A stretch of DNA of 29,129 bases. Source: Verrucolacustris sp044348085. GTDB taxonomy: Bacteria; Verrucomicrobiota; Verrucomicrobiia; Methylacidiphilales; Verrucolacustridaceae. Positions 1 through 7,811 of this stretch are shown piece after piece (the first letter of the stretch is position 1; each line of letters opens with the position of its first letter). The DNA is taken from contig JBIKTM010000067.1 of NCBI GenBank assembly GCA_044348085.1, forward strand, positions 1 through 29,129, in the 5' to 3' direction. Below the pieces are notes generated by a model. It had not been told where the DNA came from. It ran no database searches and worked only from the letters and a program-made list of their open reading frames with translations. Both the position numbers and the translations under genes were made by a program.

Positions 1-943
1 AAACACTGTTGAAGGCAAAGAGCAACTTATCGTTGGCAAACTTTGGAGCCCAATTTCCCCACGAGTTGTAGATGAACGTATACCCACTTCCAGAGCTTTC
101 GTTCAATTTACCGACCGATGTCGAACTAGCGCCCGTCTGAGTATCGGCAGTATTACTCTCTGCATTCGAACTATATTGAAAATTATTGCTCCAGTTTGCA
201 TTTCCACCAGGCGCAGTCACGTTCAGGGCTGCTAGGACAGCGCACCCGTCCCCACCCAAACCAGTGGTTGTGTTGTTGTCGCTGTTCGAACCATTCACCA
301 CGCCAATCTTGGCATCCACATAGTCGTCGAAACGGTAAGACGACAAAACACCGGTGTAGTAGAGAGGGAACTGCTGCCAGAGCAATCCGTAGGTAACATT
401 CATGTTGGCCGGGCGCTCGATCACTTCATAGCCAAGGATCGAAACAAACTTACCCACCTTGAAGTCCCATCCATTGCCTACAGGGGCACGGATAGCAACA
501 TACGCCTGCTCGAGAAATAGCGCGTTGGAGTCATTGCTCGCAGAATTGTCGCTACGAGAGACGCCGGTTTCACGATTAATAAGATAGTTCGCATCCTCAC
601 CAATCATCACATCTGTTCTGAACCCAGCCTGCGCTTTGTTTTCAGACGTCAGGGCCTTCTCGAGGGCAATCTTTACCGCATAAAGATTAAAATCACCTTT
701 GTATGCAGTATCCACACCCTCACGGCCTGCCACCACTTGTTGAGGCTGGCCATTAAAGTTGTAGCTATATCCGGCGTCCACATACCCGGAGAGCTTGATC
801 CCCTTCTGGGCTGTTTCGACGAAGTTGTTTTGCACCATCTTCTTGGTGTCTTGGGCGGAGGCTTCAGGGGTGCTATCCGCCATCGAGGTTGCGACAAAAG
901 CCACCAAAGCGGCCGTCATAATTGTACTGATCTGTTTCTTCAT
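1..943 (-). CDS. Outer-membrane beta-barrel porin, 3' end outside the window
   Basis: The minus-strand frame is open from an ATG at 943 to the window edge (314 codons) and has no stop, so the gene is truncated here. A good Shine-Dalgarno (AAAGGAG) lies 8 nt before the start. The first 22 or so residues (MKKQISTIMTAALVAFVATS) form a Sec signal peptide. The mature part begins KLSGYVDAGYSYNFNG and continues with alternating polar/aromatic strands such as LYAVKIALEK, EQAYVAIRAP and DFKVGKFVSILGYEVIERP. This is the pattern of Gram-negative outer-membrane porins, closest by eye to the OmpL-like putative beta-barrel porin-2 family seen in PVC and related phyla. It probably forms a diffusion channel in the outer membrane. 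Substrate cannot be predicted. The barrel assignment is firm; the exact family is inference. Confidence 0.8.
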   Translation of the reverse strand, partial: MKKQISTIMTAALVAFVATSMADSTPEASAQDTKKMVQNNFVETAQKGIKLSGYVDAGYSYNFNGQPQQVVAGREGVDTAYKGDFNLYAVKIALEKALTSENKAQAGFRTDVMIGEDANYLINRETGVSRSDNSASNDSNALFLEQAYVAIRAPVGNGWDFKVGKFVSILGYEVIERPANMNVTYGLLWQQFPLYYTGVLSSYRFDDYVDAKIGVVNGSNSDNNTTTGLGGDGCAVLAALNVTAPGGNANWSNNFQYSSNAESNTADTQTGASSTSVGKLNESSGSGYTFIYNSWGNWAPKFANDKLLFAFNSV

Positions 944-1087
944 AGGTTTTATTCTCCTTTTTAGTAATGGTTGAAAATTAAAAATCTCAAAAACAGGTAG
1001 CAGGAGCAACCCAGAAAAATGAGTTGTTCACAACGAACTAAAGCACCTCGCACCCGCTTTAACTCAAACCCTGTCACGGGAGGTGAA

Positions 1088-1133
1088 CCTCCAAAGCTCA
1101 GCGAGTTCTACCGTGACTGAGCGACGGAGTTCC
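1088..1133. repeat. REP-like palindromic element, copy 1
   Basis: The motif CCTCCAAAGCTCAGCGAG...GACTGAGCGACGGAG is an imperfect inverted repeat between the porin start and the stop of the next minus-strand gene. It belongs to the dispersed family also found at 15346, 15409, 16217, 16303, 17476 and 26981. It could also act as a transcript-end hairpin for the receptor gene. Confidence 0.65.
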
Positions 1134-1154
1134 CCATCCCGCCCTACCTTAATC

Positions 1155-2231
1155 TCAATTTGCCATCGCCTCGAAATACTTGTTATCCAGATTCTGAAAG
1201 ACGCCGTCCTCTTTCATCCGGACTAAGGACTGGTTAATCGCCTGGCGATATTTACTCCCCAAAGGCATGGCTAAACCGACGGTGCCTTTATCAAAAATAC
1301 CCCCCACCACTCCCAGTGGTAATTCGGGGTGCTTTCGGTCAAAATATCGAAGGGCAAAAGTGTCGAAAGCGATGGCCGATATCCGCCGACTGACCAAGGC
1401 GTTCGCCGCCAAATCGAGGTTTTCAAACGGGACACCGACCAAGCCATATCTCTGGGCAACTTTTTCGGATAACGTCCCCTGGATCACTCCCACTGGTTGA
1501 TTAGCTAAATCGCTCACCCAATGAACGGTCTCCCTCAGCTTATTGGCTGTCATCACCGAGGTCAGAGTAGAAGTGATATACGCCACCACCGCCACTCCAC
1601 CTGCCAGCCAAAGAGCCGCGAGGATTTTACCCCAAGATCCAAGCGTTCCCCGATGTGTGGCTTTCCCGGTCATGCAAATGGACATCACGTGATAAAAACA
1701 GTCGGCAAAACCGGCGAGATATCCGCGGGGATATTGCGTATGGGTCTTCCACTCAAAAAGAAGCAGCAGATGCGTCAGGATCATGATGAGGATGGCACCA
1801 ATGGTCAGGACCTTGATATGACCGTCATCTACCAATCCCCTCCACAGTTTCTTCAGAGTGTGGCGCTTTTCTGTGTTCACCATCAATTGCAGGCCGGATT
1901 CGTGAAAAGGATGGCTGAAGTCCATTACCTTCAACCGTTCGCTGGTGATATAGAAAGGCCCCATCGCGACATCCAGTTCACCGGAACGAATCTTTTCCAG
2001 AACCGTCACGGCATTGGGCAGAACCGTGTACGTGCAACTCCAACCATGATCCTCCATGATCCGATCCCACATCTCGATGCAAAGCCCCCCAAGCCCCGAC
2101 GGTGTTTGCATGACACAGGGCTCCTCCAGAAAAACCCCCACCCGGAGCTTCTTGGAGTTCAAATCCTGAGCTTGGGCAAATCCATAGGAGAATAAAAACG
2201 AAGCTAAAAGGATTAAGGTGTACTTTCTCAT
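1155..2231 (-). CDS. Prokaryotic ionotropic glutamate receptor-like protein (GluR0 type) with an atypical pore
   Basis: 358 residues. The order is signal peptide (1-21), first lobe of a periplasmic binding domain (about 28-120), M1 helix (139-159), re-entrant pore loop (172-195), M2 helix (202-228), second binding lobe (about 232-358). This S1-M1-P-M2-S2 order is that of bacterial GluR0 channels, not of soluble ABC-transporter binding proteins. Ligand-binding signatures are present: SERLKVMDFSHPF, whose Arg99 matches the residue that holds an amino-acid carboxylate, and AFDTFALRYF with Asp290, which would hold the amino group. Where GluR0 has the potassium filter TVGYGD, this protein reads MTGKATH, so K+ selectivity is not expected. 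It probably senses or passes ions in response to an amino acid at the inner membrane. The gene has a GGAGG about 14 nt before the ATG and stands alone. Confidence 0.8.
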   Translation of the reverse strand: MRKYTLILLASFLFSYGFAQAQDLNSKKLRVGVFLEEPCVMQTPSGLGGLCIEMWDRIMEDHGWSCTYTVLPNAVTVLEKIRSGELDVAMGPFYITSERLKVMDFSHPFHESGLQLMVNTEKRHTLKKLWRGLVDDGHIKVLTIGAILIMILTHLLLLFEWKTHTQYPRGYLAGFADCFYHVMSICMTGKATHRGTLGSWGKILAALWLAGGVAVVAYITSTLTSVMTANKLRETVHWVSDLANQPVGVIQGTLSEKVAQRYGLVGVPFENLDLAANALVSRRISAIAFDTFALRYFDRKHPELPLGVVGGIFDKGTVGLAMPLGSKYRQAINQSLVRMKEDGVFQNLDNKYFEAMAN

Positions 2232-2584
2232 TACTCGATCATCATCCTCCTTTCTCGCCGTTTCAAGGCTAGAGCTTCCAATGCCAAACTAAGCAACCAC
2301 ATTACCCGCTCCCCGGTTTTTTTGAGGATTGGCAACCTTATGAATTTCGCAAGCGCACAATTCCTCCTCTTGGAAAGGTCATGGCATAGGTCTCAGGGTA
2401 AAGTGGGACCAATGCGGGTGCGCGAAGCACAGGATTCCTTCTCTTAGAAAGGCCAGTGGCATAGGTGTCAGGGTTAAAAGGGTGCCTAATGAGAACCCGA
2501 ACACCTAACTGAGAGACTGCGATTAAGACCGACGACGCCGAATCATCGCCATTTCGCCTAAACCAATGGCGAGAAGCAAAAGAA
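2232..2584. other. 353-base gap with a tandem-like direct repeat
   Basis: No convincing gene. It must hold the promoter of the receptor gene (minus strand) and of the chorismate-lyase-like gene (plus strand). Its only clear structure is the pair of direct repeats listed separately at 2355-2481. Confidence 0.6.
2355..2481. repeat. Two imperfect direct repeats of about 53 bases
   Basis: Segment 2355-2407 (containing TTCCTCCTCTTGGAAAGG and GGCATAGGTCTCAGGGTAAA) recurs with small changes at 2427-2481 (TTCCTTCTCTTAGAAAGG and GGCATAGGTGTCAGGGTTAAA). Period is about 72 bases. Function unknown; they lie upstream of the plus-strand UbiC-like gene. Confidence 0.7.
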
Positions 2585-3177
2585 ATGGCCTTTCAAGAAT
2601 GGGGTCTTACGATCAGGGCATTAATGGCACACAGGTTGTCTCCGGCGAATCCGCTACAGATGGTTTCGGATTTATGGTCCGGCCTGCATCTCAAGGCACC
2701 GAAGAAATCCTTGCTTAGCGCATCAGAACTTCCGCCTGCCTTCCGCAGGCTGTTGGTTCACGAGTCGGGTATGACAACTACGCTCGAGAAACGTTGGGGC
2801 GAACCCATGACCATCAAACTTCTTTCCGACAATCTATCCACCCGCTGCAAGTCACTCTTTCGGTTGGTAGCGTTGCATCCCCAATCCAACCCAGAGCCCG
2901 TTGAAATTGCCATCATCCGCATCCCACTGACCACATTTACTCCAAAGCTTCGGATCCTTTTCTTGGAAGCCCAACGTCCCTTTGGAACCCTCCTGTCAGA
3001 GGCAGGGATAAGCTTCCAGGCGAGACCCCAGGCCTACTTCTCCTGCCTAGCGATCGGGAGCTTAGTCAGCGTACTGGCCTGAAGGAAGGGACTTGTCTTT
3101 ACGGCCGCCTGAATCACCTTCTCAACGATGAGGGTGCCTTGCTTTGCGAGACTGCTGAAGCCCTTCCAAAGGCGTAG
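2585..3177 (+). pseudogene. UbiC-like chorismate lyase, frameshifted near 3046
   Basis: The first frame (2585-3082) encodes MTTTLEKRWGEPMTIKLL, LFRLVAL and EIAIIRIPLTTF, then RPFGTLLSEAGISFQARPQAYFSC. This layout matches chorismate lyase / DUF98-type proteins, which convert chorismate to 4-hydroxybenzoate and pyruvate. That frame then runs into nonsense and a stop. Moving one base at about 3046 restores family-like sequence: SDRELSQRTGLKEG, LYGRLNHLLNDEG, then LLCETAEALPKA and a TAG at 3175-3177. In E. coli UbiC the essential acidic residue (Glu155) lies in the C-terminal TELFLP motif; the matching AEALP segment is in the displaced frame. The protein from the first frame alone should be inactive. 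No slippery heptamer is visible, so a plain mutation (or a sequencing error) is likelier than programmed frameshifting. The first ATG was used; no better upstream start is visible. Confidence 0.65.
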
Positions 3178-3455
3178 CGGGCTCTTCACGAGCTGTCTTT
3201 CCAGCAATTCCCTCCTTTATTCCAGAAGAAAAAAGCAGATCAGATATAGGATATTGGGTGCTGAAGATTTCCTATCTACCGTATTCCATATCCTATCCAC
3301 CCAGCCGCGTAGCGAGGCCGCCCAACTTTACTTTCCGATCTGGGCGACGAGATTCCCACCGCTAGCAACTTCCCCCCTTGAAAGCAGGTCTTACAGCCTA
3401 CGCATGGCGTTCATGGATAGAGTCGAGTCCGTTGCCCTTTCCGGCGGGACACCAT
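3178..3455. other. Gap between the broken lyase and the antiporter, nothing recognised
   Basis: The plus-strand open frame through here (3128-3493) overlaps the restored lyase frame and the end of the antiporter gene, and has no family-like motifs. I see no clear terminator or repeat. Confidence 0.5.
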
Positions 3456-4682
3456 TTAGCAGCTACTTCCAGAAAGTCTCTTTGCAGCATTAAACCCTGG
3501 CGCAGCCATCAAAGTGGTGACAACAGCCATCAGGACAAGCATGGTAAAAAGTGTTGGAGTAATCAGCCCAGCCTGGAGTCCTATATTCAAAAGAATAAGT
3601 TCCATAAGTCCGCGAGCATTCATCAGTGACCCAATAGTGAGAGCTTCAGAATGGGTCTTTCTACAAAAGCGAGCGGCCGCATAGCAGGCTCCGAGCTTTG
3701 CGGCTATCGCGGCCAAAACTAGGCACAGGCAAATCAGCCATAGTGCGAGAGAATTGAGTAGTGAAAAACGAGTATTCAGTCCTGAATAGGTGAAGAAGAA
3801 CGGGAGCAGTAGTGCCGTTGTCACAGGACTAATACGCTCGGCAGTTTTCTCCGCCACACCTCTTGGCACAGCAAGTCCCAAGATAAATGATCCAAAAACC
3901 GAATACAGACCTATTAGGTCTGTAAACCATGCGCAAAGACCCAAAAGAAGCATCAAAGTCCCAAGAACCGCAGATTCATTTTTCTGATCTTTGAAGTAGT
4001 GGTGGAGAATCGGACTAAGCAACTTGAGACAGAAAAATGTATAGATCAATCCACCACCTAGGGCTGTTACAACTAGCATTGGGTCTCCAGAAACGCATCC
4101 CAACACAGTCGCAAGAAGCATCCAGGCAACAACGTCATCAAAGCTACCAGCAGCAAGAGCAATTGTTCCTGCCGCTGTGCCCTTTAAGCCATTTTCAAGA
4201 ATAATCCTCGCAAGCATGGGAAATGCCGTAATTGACATGGCAGCACCTATAAAAAGGACGGCCATAGCCACAGAGACATGCGGCGTGAAGTACCCTCCGT
4301 TTTGCACCAGCCAAAAAGCTATGAAACCTGCGAAGACAAAAGGCGCGATGATACCCGCTCCTGAAACTAGCGCGGCAGTTCTCAAATGCGCACGAAACAC
4401 ATCTGTACGAAATTCTAAGCCGACCACAAACATGTAGAGAGAGAGCCCAAGCTGAGCTACTGCAAAAAGGACCGGACGGGACGCTGTAGAAAATACTGTC
4501 TGAAAGAGATCTGGGGCGATAATGCCAAAAAGCGATGGGCCTAGGAGAACCCCGGCAATCATCTCTCCAATCACAGGAGGCTGACCAATCCTTCGCATGA
4601 CTGCACGGCAGACAACACAGGCAACCAATATAAAGGAAAGCTGTAGAAAAAACTGAGCGGCACTAGCTGTAGGGTTATTCAT
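3456..4682 (-). CDS. CPA2-family Na+(K+)/H+ antiporter
   Basis: 408 residues, nearly all hydrophobic, with about 12 membrane helices in the inner membrane. Family landmarks: VIGEMIAGVLLGPSLFG near residues 35-51, LSLYMFVVGLEF near 80-91, the ion-site motif SFDDVVAWMLL near 180-190, and the late NARGLMELILLNIGL helix. The two adjacent Asp (DD) resemble electrogenic NapA-type Na+/H+ exchangers rather than the ND/QD of KefB/KefC. There is no C-terminal RCK/TrkA domain, so nucleotide gating is unlikely. It would exchange cytoplasmic Na+ or K+ for protons. No strong Shine-Dalgarno is seen before the ATG. It has lower G+C than the next genes and appears unrelated to them. Confidence 0.85.
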   Translation of the reverse strand: MNNPTASAAQFFLQLSFILVACVVCRAVMRRIGQPPVIGEMIAGVLLGPSLFGIIAPDLFQTVFSTASRPVLFAVAQLGLSLYMFVVGLEFRTDVFRAHLRTAALVSGAGIIAPFVFAGFIAFWLVQNGGYFTPHVSVAMAVLFIGAAMSITAFPMLARIILENGLKGTAAGTIALAAGSFDDVVAWMLLATVLGCVSGDPMLVVTALGGGLIYTFFCLKLLSPILHHYFKDQKNESAVLGTLMLLLGLCAWFTDLIGLYSVFGSFILGLAVPRGVAEKTAERISPVTTALLLPFFFTYSGLNTRFSLLNSLALWLICLCLVLAAIAAKLGACYAAARFCRKTHSEALTIGSLMNARGLMELILLNIGLQAGLITPTLFTMLVLMAVVTTLMAAPGFNAAKRLSGSSC

Positions 4683-4827
4683 CTTAAAAGGAGCAAAGGA
4701 TCAGCATCCCAGAACTACTCATTGAGCGCGAGAAGCGGACTGAGCATGGCTAAGCTGGGGCGCTTCAGCACATGCAAGCATCGGAACCCAAGGAGGGCTC
4801 GGGGCAGATCTCGCGCACGCGGGACTA

Positions 4828-6039
4828 TCACGGCGATCGCTCATCCACAATCCTCGGCGTTTTCCACGCCTTGGTTGGAATCGCACCCCGACTTACAACC
4901 TCGACAACAAGTGCCCCCTGATCCCCAAGTGCGCGTAGAGCGGGCTCGCCCTCAACGAGTGCCCTGTAAAGAGAATCCCTCGAGGCACCTTCGCCCTCGA
5001 ACAGAATCCGAACCTCCTCACCGCGATCGGTGGCTCGCACCCGGATCTGGAAACGCTCCCCAACGCGCGGCACAGCACGGACTGCAGTTGCAACTTTGTC
5101 GGCGGCGAGCTGAAAGCCGCCCACACGCACCTGCAGTTCCTCCGACCTCCCCTCAAGCTCCAGGAGGGGTAGGTCAAGCCCACACAGGCATCCGGAATCA
5201 ACACGCCGACCACGATCGCCCAGACGATACCGGATCAGTGGCTGCAAACGACGGTGCAGATGGGTGACGATAATCTCCCCCTCATCTGCCGGCTTGCCAG
5301 TGCCGGGGTCGATGATCTCAATGAACACATCGCGTGAAAGAATATGATACCGTTCGGTTCCCCGAAGGACCTCGCACTGCACTCCCAAGATGCCGCACTC
5401 CGTATTCCCGTAGGCCAGTGAGATCTTCGTGCCTAAGGACTTTTCCATAAACGACCGCATCTCGGGATGGAGCGCCTCACCACCACACAACACGGCCCTT
5501 ACAGGAGGAAGCCCGCCCGCGATGAGGCGCACCAGCATTGAAGGCCATCCAACGATCGCCGTCGGGAGCAACCATTGGAGCAGCCTCACCTGTTCGGCAA
5601 CATCCCCTGTCATCGTCGTCCCGTGCGGAAGGATGGTTGCGCCAAGCAGCTCAATCGCCTCATGAGTGCCTATCCAGGCGGGTCCACCCGGCGGAAAAAG
5701 ATTTGCCACCCTGTCCTCTTTCGTGAATCCAGCAAGCCGCATCGCCATCGCCAATCCCTCGGACACACGGTGCTGCTCGGCGAACTCCCGATAAACAATC
5801 TTTCGCGCGCCGCTTATTCCTGAAGTGGTGACAACCACCGAACCGCAGACCGGACCCGTGAGCAGATCTCCCGTGCCATCAGGGTTTACATGCCGCCTGA
5901 TGTCATCCGCCGTTAGATAAGGAAGAGAGTAAAAGTCGCGCTGATCCCTTATGGGGCAAATCGTCCGGGAGTAGAAGGGGCTGTTTTCGGCAGCATACGC
6001 GCACAGCGCAGTGATGCGGCCGAACAATTCTTCGTTCAA
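4828..6039 (-). CDS. PaaK-like adenylate-forming ligase (phenylacetate-CoA ligase family)
   Basis: 403 residues. The ANL superfamily motifs occur in order: P-loop VVTTSGISGARK (69-80), GWPSML, CGGEALHPEM, the A5 motif AYGNTECGILG (near 210), RYRLGDRGRR (near 280), and the C-terminal PTKAWKTPRIVDE with the adenylation Lys near 391. The N-terminal NSPFYSR and SLPYLTADD are typical of phenylacetate-CoA ligase relatives (PaaK is about 437 residues). It should activate an aryl or other carboxylic acid as the acyl-AMP and probably pass it to CoA. Substrate is not readable from sequence. It is on the minus strand just after the small exported protein (stop to start gap 8 nt), so the two are probably one transcript. 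It shares the high G+C of the 6.9-13.9 kb cluster. Confidence 0.8.
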   Translation of the reverse strand: MNEELFGRITALCAYAAENSPFYSRTICPIRDQRDFYSLPYLTADDIRRHVNPDGTGDLLTGPVCGSVVVTTSGISGARKIVYREFAEQHRVSEGLAMAMRLAGFTKEDRVANLFPPGGPAWIGTHEAIELLGATILPHGTTMTGDVAEQVRLLQWLLPTAIVGWPSMLVRLIAGGLPPVRAVLCGGEALHPEMRSFMEKSLGTKISLAYGNTECGILGVQCEVLRGTERYHILSRDVFIEIIDPGTGKPADEGEIIVTHLHRRLQPLIRYRLGDRGRRVDSGCLCGLDLPLLELEGRSEELQVRVGGFQLAADKVATAVRAVPRVGERFQIRVRATDRGEEVRILFEGEGASRDSLYRALVEGEPALRALGDQGALVVEVVSRGAIPTKAWKTPRIVDERSP

Positions 6040-6047
6040 TGCAAAGA

Positions 6048-6590
6048 TTACGGCTGGATAGAGCCGCGCTTCTGGCCAATGCTTCGGAGGAGGTCTATGT
6101 TCTGTCGCGCCAGCGTTAAGTTTTCGTCGACCTGATTACCCTCTTTGGTGATAACAACGCTTGCCGGCACCGGCAAGCCAAGGTGCTGGGCAATGCTTCT
6201 CAAAATGAGATTGTTGTAATAGTGCAGGAATCGCATGTTGTTCGCAGGGGTTCCGGTGGATAGATCCGGCCGCGGCGGAAGGGGCGCGCCAAGTTTCAAT
6301 GCAAGGTTCGTGTAGTCGATCTGGGCGAGCACCGCGAGCGCACCATTCTCGCTGATCAAGCTGAACTTGGGGAGCTGTGGAGAAATATGCTTCAAACCTT
6401 CCTTAGCCATGATTCTTTCTATTTGGCGCGCCTCACTACCCTCTTTGAGTAGCTTATTGATCTCACGCGCTTTTTTCGCTTCAGACTTCGAAACAATGAG
6501 CGCCGGTGACAAGACTTCTGTCTCCTCCGCCAAGCAAACCGTGCTCCATTGGAGCGCAAGTGTGGAAGCCAAAAAGGCGGCTTTCACCAA
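6048..6590 (-). CDS. Small exported protein of unknown function
   Basis: I do not recognise the family. Starting at the TTG at 6590 gives 180 residues beginning with a clean signal peptide (VKAAFLASTLALQWSTVCLA, cleaved before EETEV), and an AAGGGAG lies 8 nt upstream; the adjacent GTG at 6587 is another option. An ATG at 6731 is in frame but would put about 47 residues ahead of the signal peptide, so I prefer the later start. The mature part is charged and helical (SKSEAKKAREINKLLKEG, RQIERIMAKEGLKHI), then has NNMRFLHYYNNLILRSIAQH. It is likely periplasmic. It precedes the PaaK-like ligase on the same strand, so it may be cotranscribed with it. The 6591-6874 stretch holds the divergent promoters of this gene and the sulfotransferase. 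Confidence 0.6.
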   Translation of the reverse strand: MVKAAFLASTLALQWSTVCLAEETEVLSPALIVSKSEAKKAREINKLLKEGSEARQIERIMAKEGLKHISPQLPKFSLISENGALAVLAQIDYTNLALKLGAPLPPRPDLSTGTPANNMRFLHYYNNLILRSIAQHLGLPVPASVVITKEGNQVDENLTLARQNIDLLRSIGQKRGSIQP

Positions 6591-6874
6591 GGCACAAGCT
6601 CCCTTGGAGCGGGTGTGGGGAACAGAATCGATAGCGATTTTGGCGCCCAGCCTCGCAAGTTCGAAAATATTGGTGAGGGCGTCGGCGCTGTTCAAACCGG
6701 TGAAAATGGCTGTTTTTTCTTTTAGGTTCATGGGTTGGTTTTTGGTTGGATTGAGTCGCGCGGCAGCTACGAGACGTGAAGTTAATCCGACTCTAATGCC
6801 AGTTTCAAGCCATTTGCTCTGTGCGGGAGGCTTGAGCTGTGTAGCTCGCGCCACTACGGTCGAAAGCACCCACG

Positions 6875-7810
6875 ATGGAAAAAAGCTATCGCACATGGCT
6901 GATTGACAGCCACCGCTGGCGTGCCTTCCGCCCGCGATCCGGGGATGTCGTGGTCGCGACCTATCCCAAAAGCGGAACCACTTGGATGCAGCGAATCCTC
7001 AGTTTGCTCATCTTCCGCTCAGGCCAACCAGTGGCCATCGACAACCTGTTTCCCTGGCTCGAGGTGAACCGGCGTCCCATCGACGAGGTCGTGGCCGGGC
7101 TCGAGTTGCAGAAGCATCGCCGTTCGGTCAAGACACATGTCCCTTTTGATGCCATTCCAAAGCTGGAAGGCGTCAAGTTCATCCATGTGGCACGGGACGG
7201 ACGCGATGTTGCCATGTCCTACCACTATCACTGCATGGCATATCGGCCCGAGGCCCTTGCGCGTATGGATGCGATCGGGCTCGCCGATCCATCCGTAGGC
7301 AAGCCTTATCCGCGCGCCGATCCGTCCGCTGCCGCGTATTTCCATAAGTGGCTAACGGTCGGCGCCATCGACGGACAGCCAGACGGCACACCCTATCTCT
7401 CCTATTTCGCCTATGAGAAAAGCTTCTTCGAATCGCGCAGCAACCCGCAATTACTGTTCGTGCACTACAACGACCTGCGGGGTGACTTGGTCGGCGAGAT
7501 GCAGCGTATCGCCGATTTCATTGGGGCGGACATTCCAAGGGGCGAGGTCGCAACGCTTGCCGGTTTCGCCAGATTCGAATCGATGAGCCGCGAGGCGACA
7601 AAGCTCGTTCCGGAATACGCTCAGAATTTCGGTGGCAGCACCTTGCCCTTCATCAATAAGGGCGGTGCCGGGCGTTGGCGCGGTGTTTTCCACGACGCCG
7701 ACTTGGAGCTATTCGAAGAAAAGCTTCGCACTGCCGTGCCCGAGCCCTACGCCGATTGGCTGCTTGCAGGCCGCATCGCCAGCGGCGGCATTGATCCTTC
7801 AGACATGTAG
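6875..7810 (+). CDS. PAPS-dependent sulfotransferase
   Basis: 311 residues. All cytosolic-sulfotransferase landmarks are visible: the 5'-phosphosulfate loop ATYPKSGTTWMQRIL (28-42), the catalytic-His segment VKTHVP with His88, the 3'-phosphate site RDGRDVAMSYHYH (107-119) and the C-terminal FINKGGAGRWRGVF, which corresponds to the RKGxxGDWK region. It should transfer sulfate from PAPS to a hydroxyl or amino group of a small molecule in the cytoplasm. It is the only plus-strand gene in the high-G+C cluster. It converges on the isomerase-like gene with a single base between the two stops. It is divergent from the exported-protein/ligase pair. Acceptor is unknown; a product of the neighbouring operon is a reasonable guess. 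Confidence 0.9.
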   Translation: MEKSYRTWLIDSHRWRAFRPRSGDVVVATYPKSGTTWMQRILSLLIFRSGQPVAIDNLFPWLEVNRRPIDEVVAGLELQKHRRSVKTHVPFDAIPKLEGVKFIHVARDGRDVAMSYHYHCMAYRPEALARMDAIGLADPSVGKPYPRADPSAAAYFHKWLTVGAIDGQPDGTPYLSYFAYEKSFFESRSNPQLLFVHYNDLRGDLVGEMQRIADFIGADIPRGEVATLAGFARFESMSREATKLVPEYAQNFGGSTLPFINKGGAGRWRGVFHDADLELFEEKLRTAVPEPYADWLLAGRIASGGIDPSDM

Positions 7811-7811
7811 G

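Noticed and set aside
1521..2195. A 224-codon open frame on the plus strand
   Set aside because: It is the complement of the GluR0-like receptor gene, which has full family motifs; the plus-strand protein has no recognisable pattern.
3128..3493. A 121-codon open frame on the plus strand
   Set aside because: It overlaps the restored chorismate-lyase frame and the 3' end of the antiporter, and its product shows no family-like motif.
6367..6906. A 179-codon open frame on the plus strand
   Set aside because: Complement of the exported protein gene; its end also overlaps the start of the sulfotransferase in another frame.
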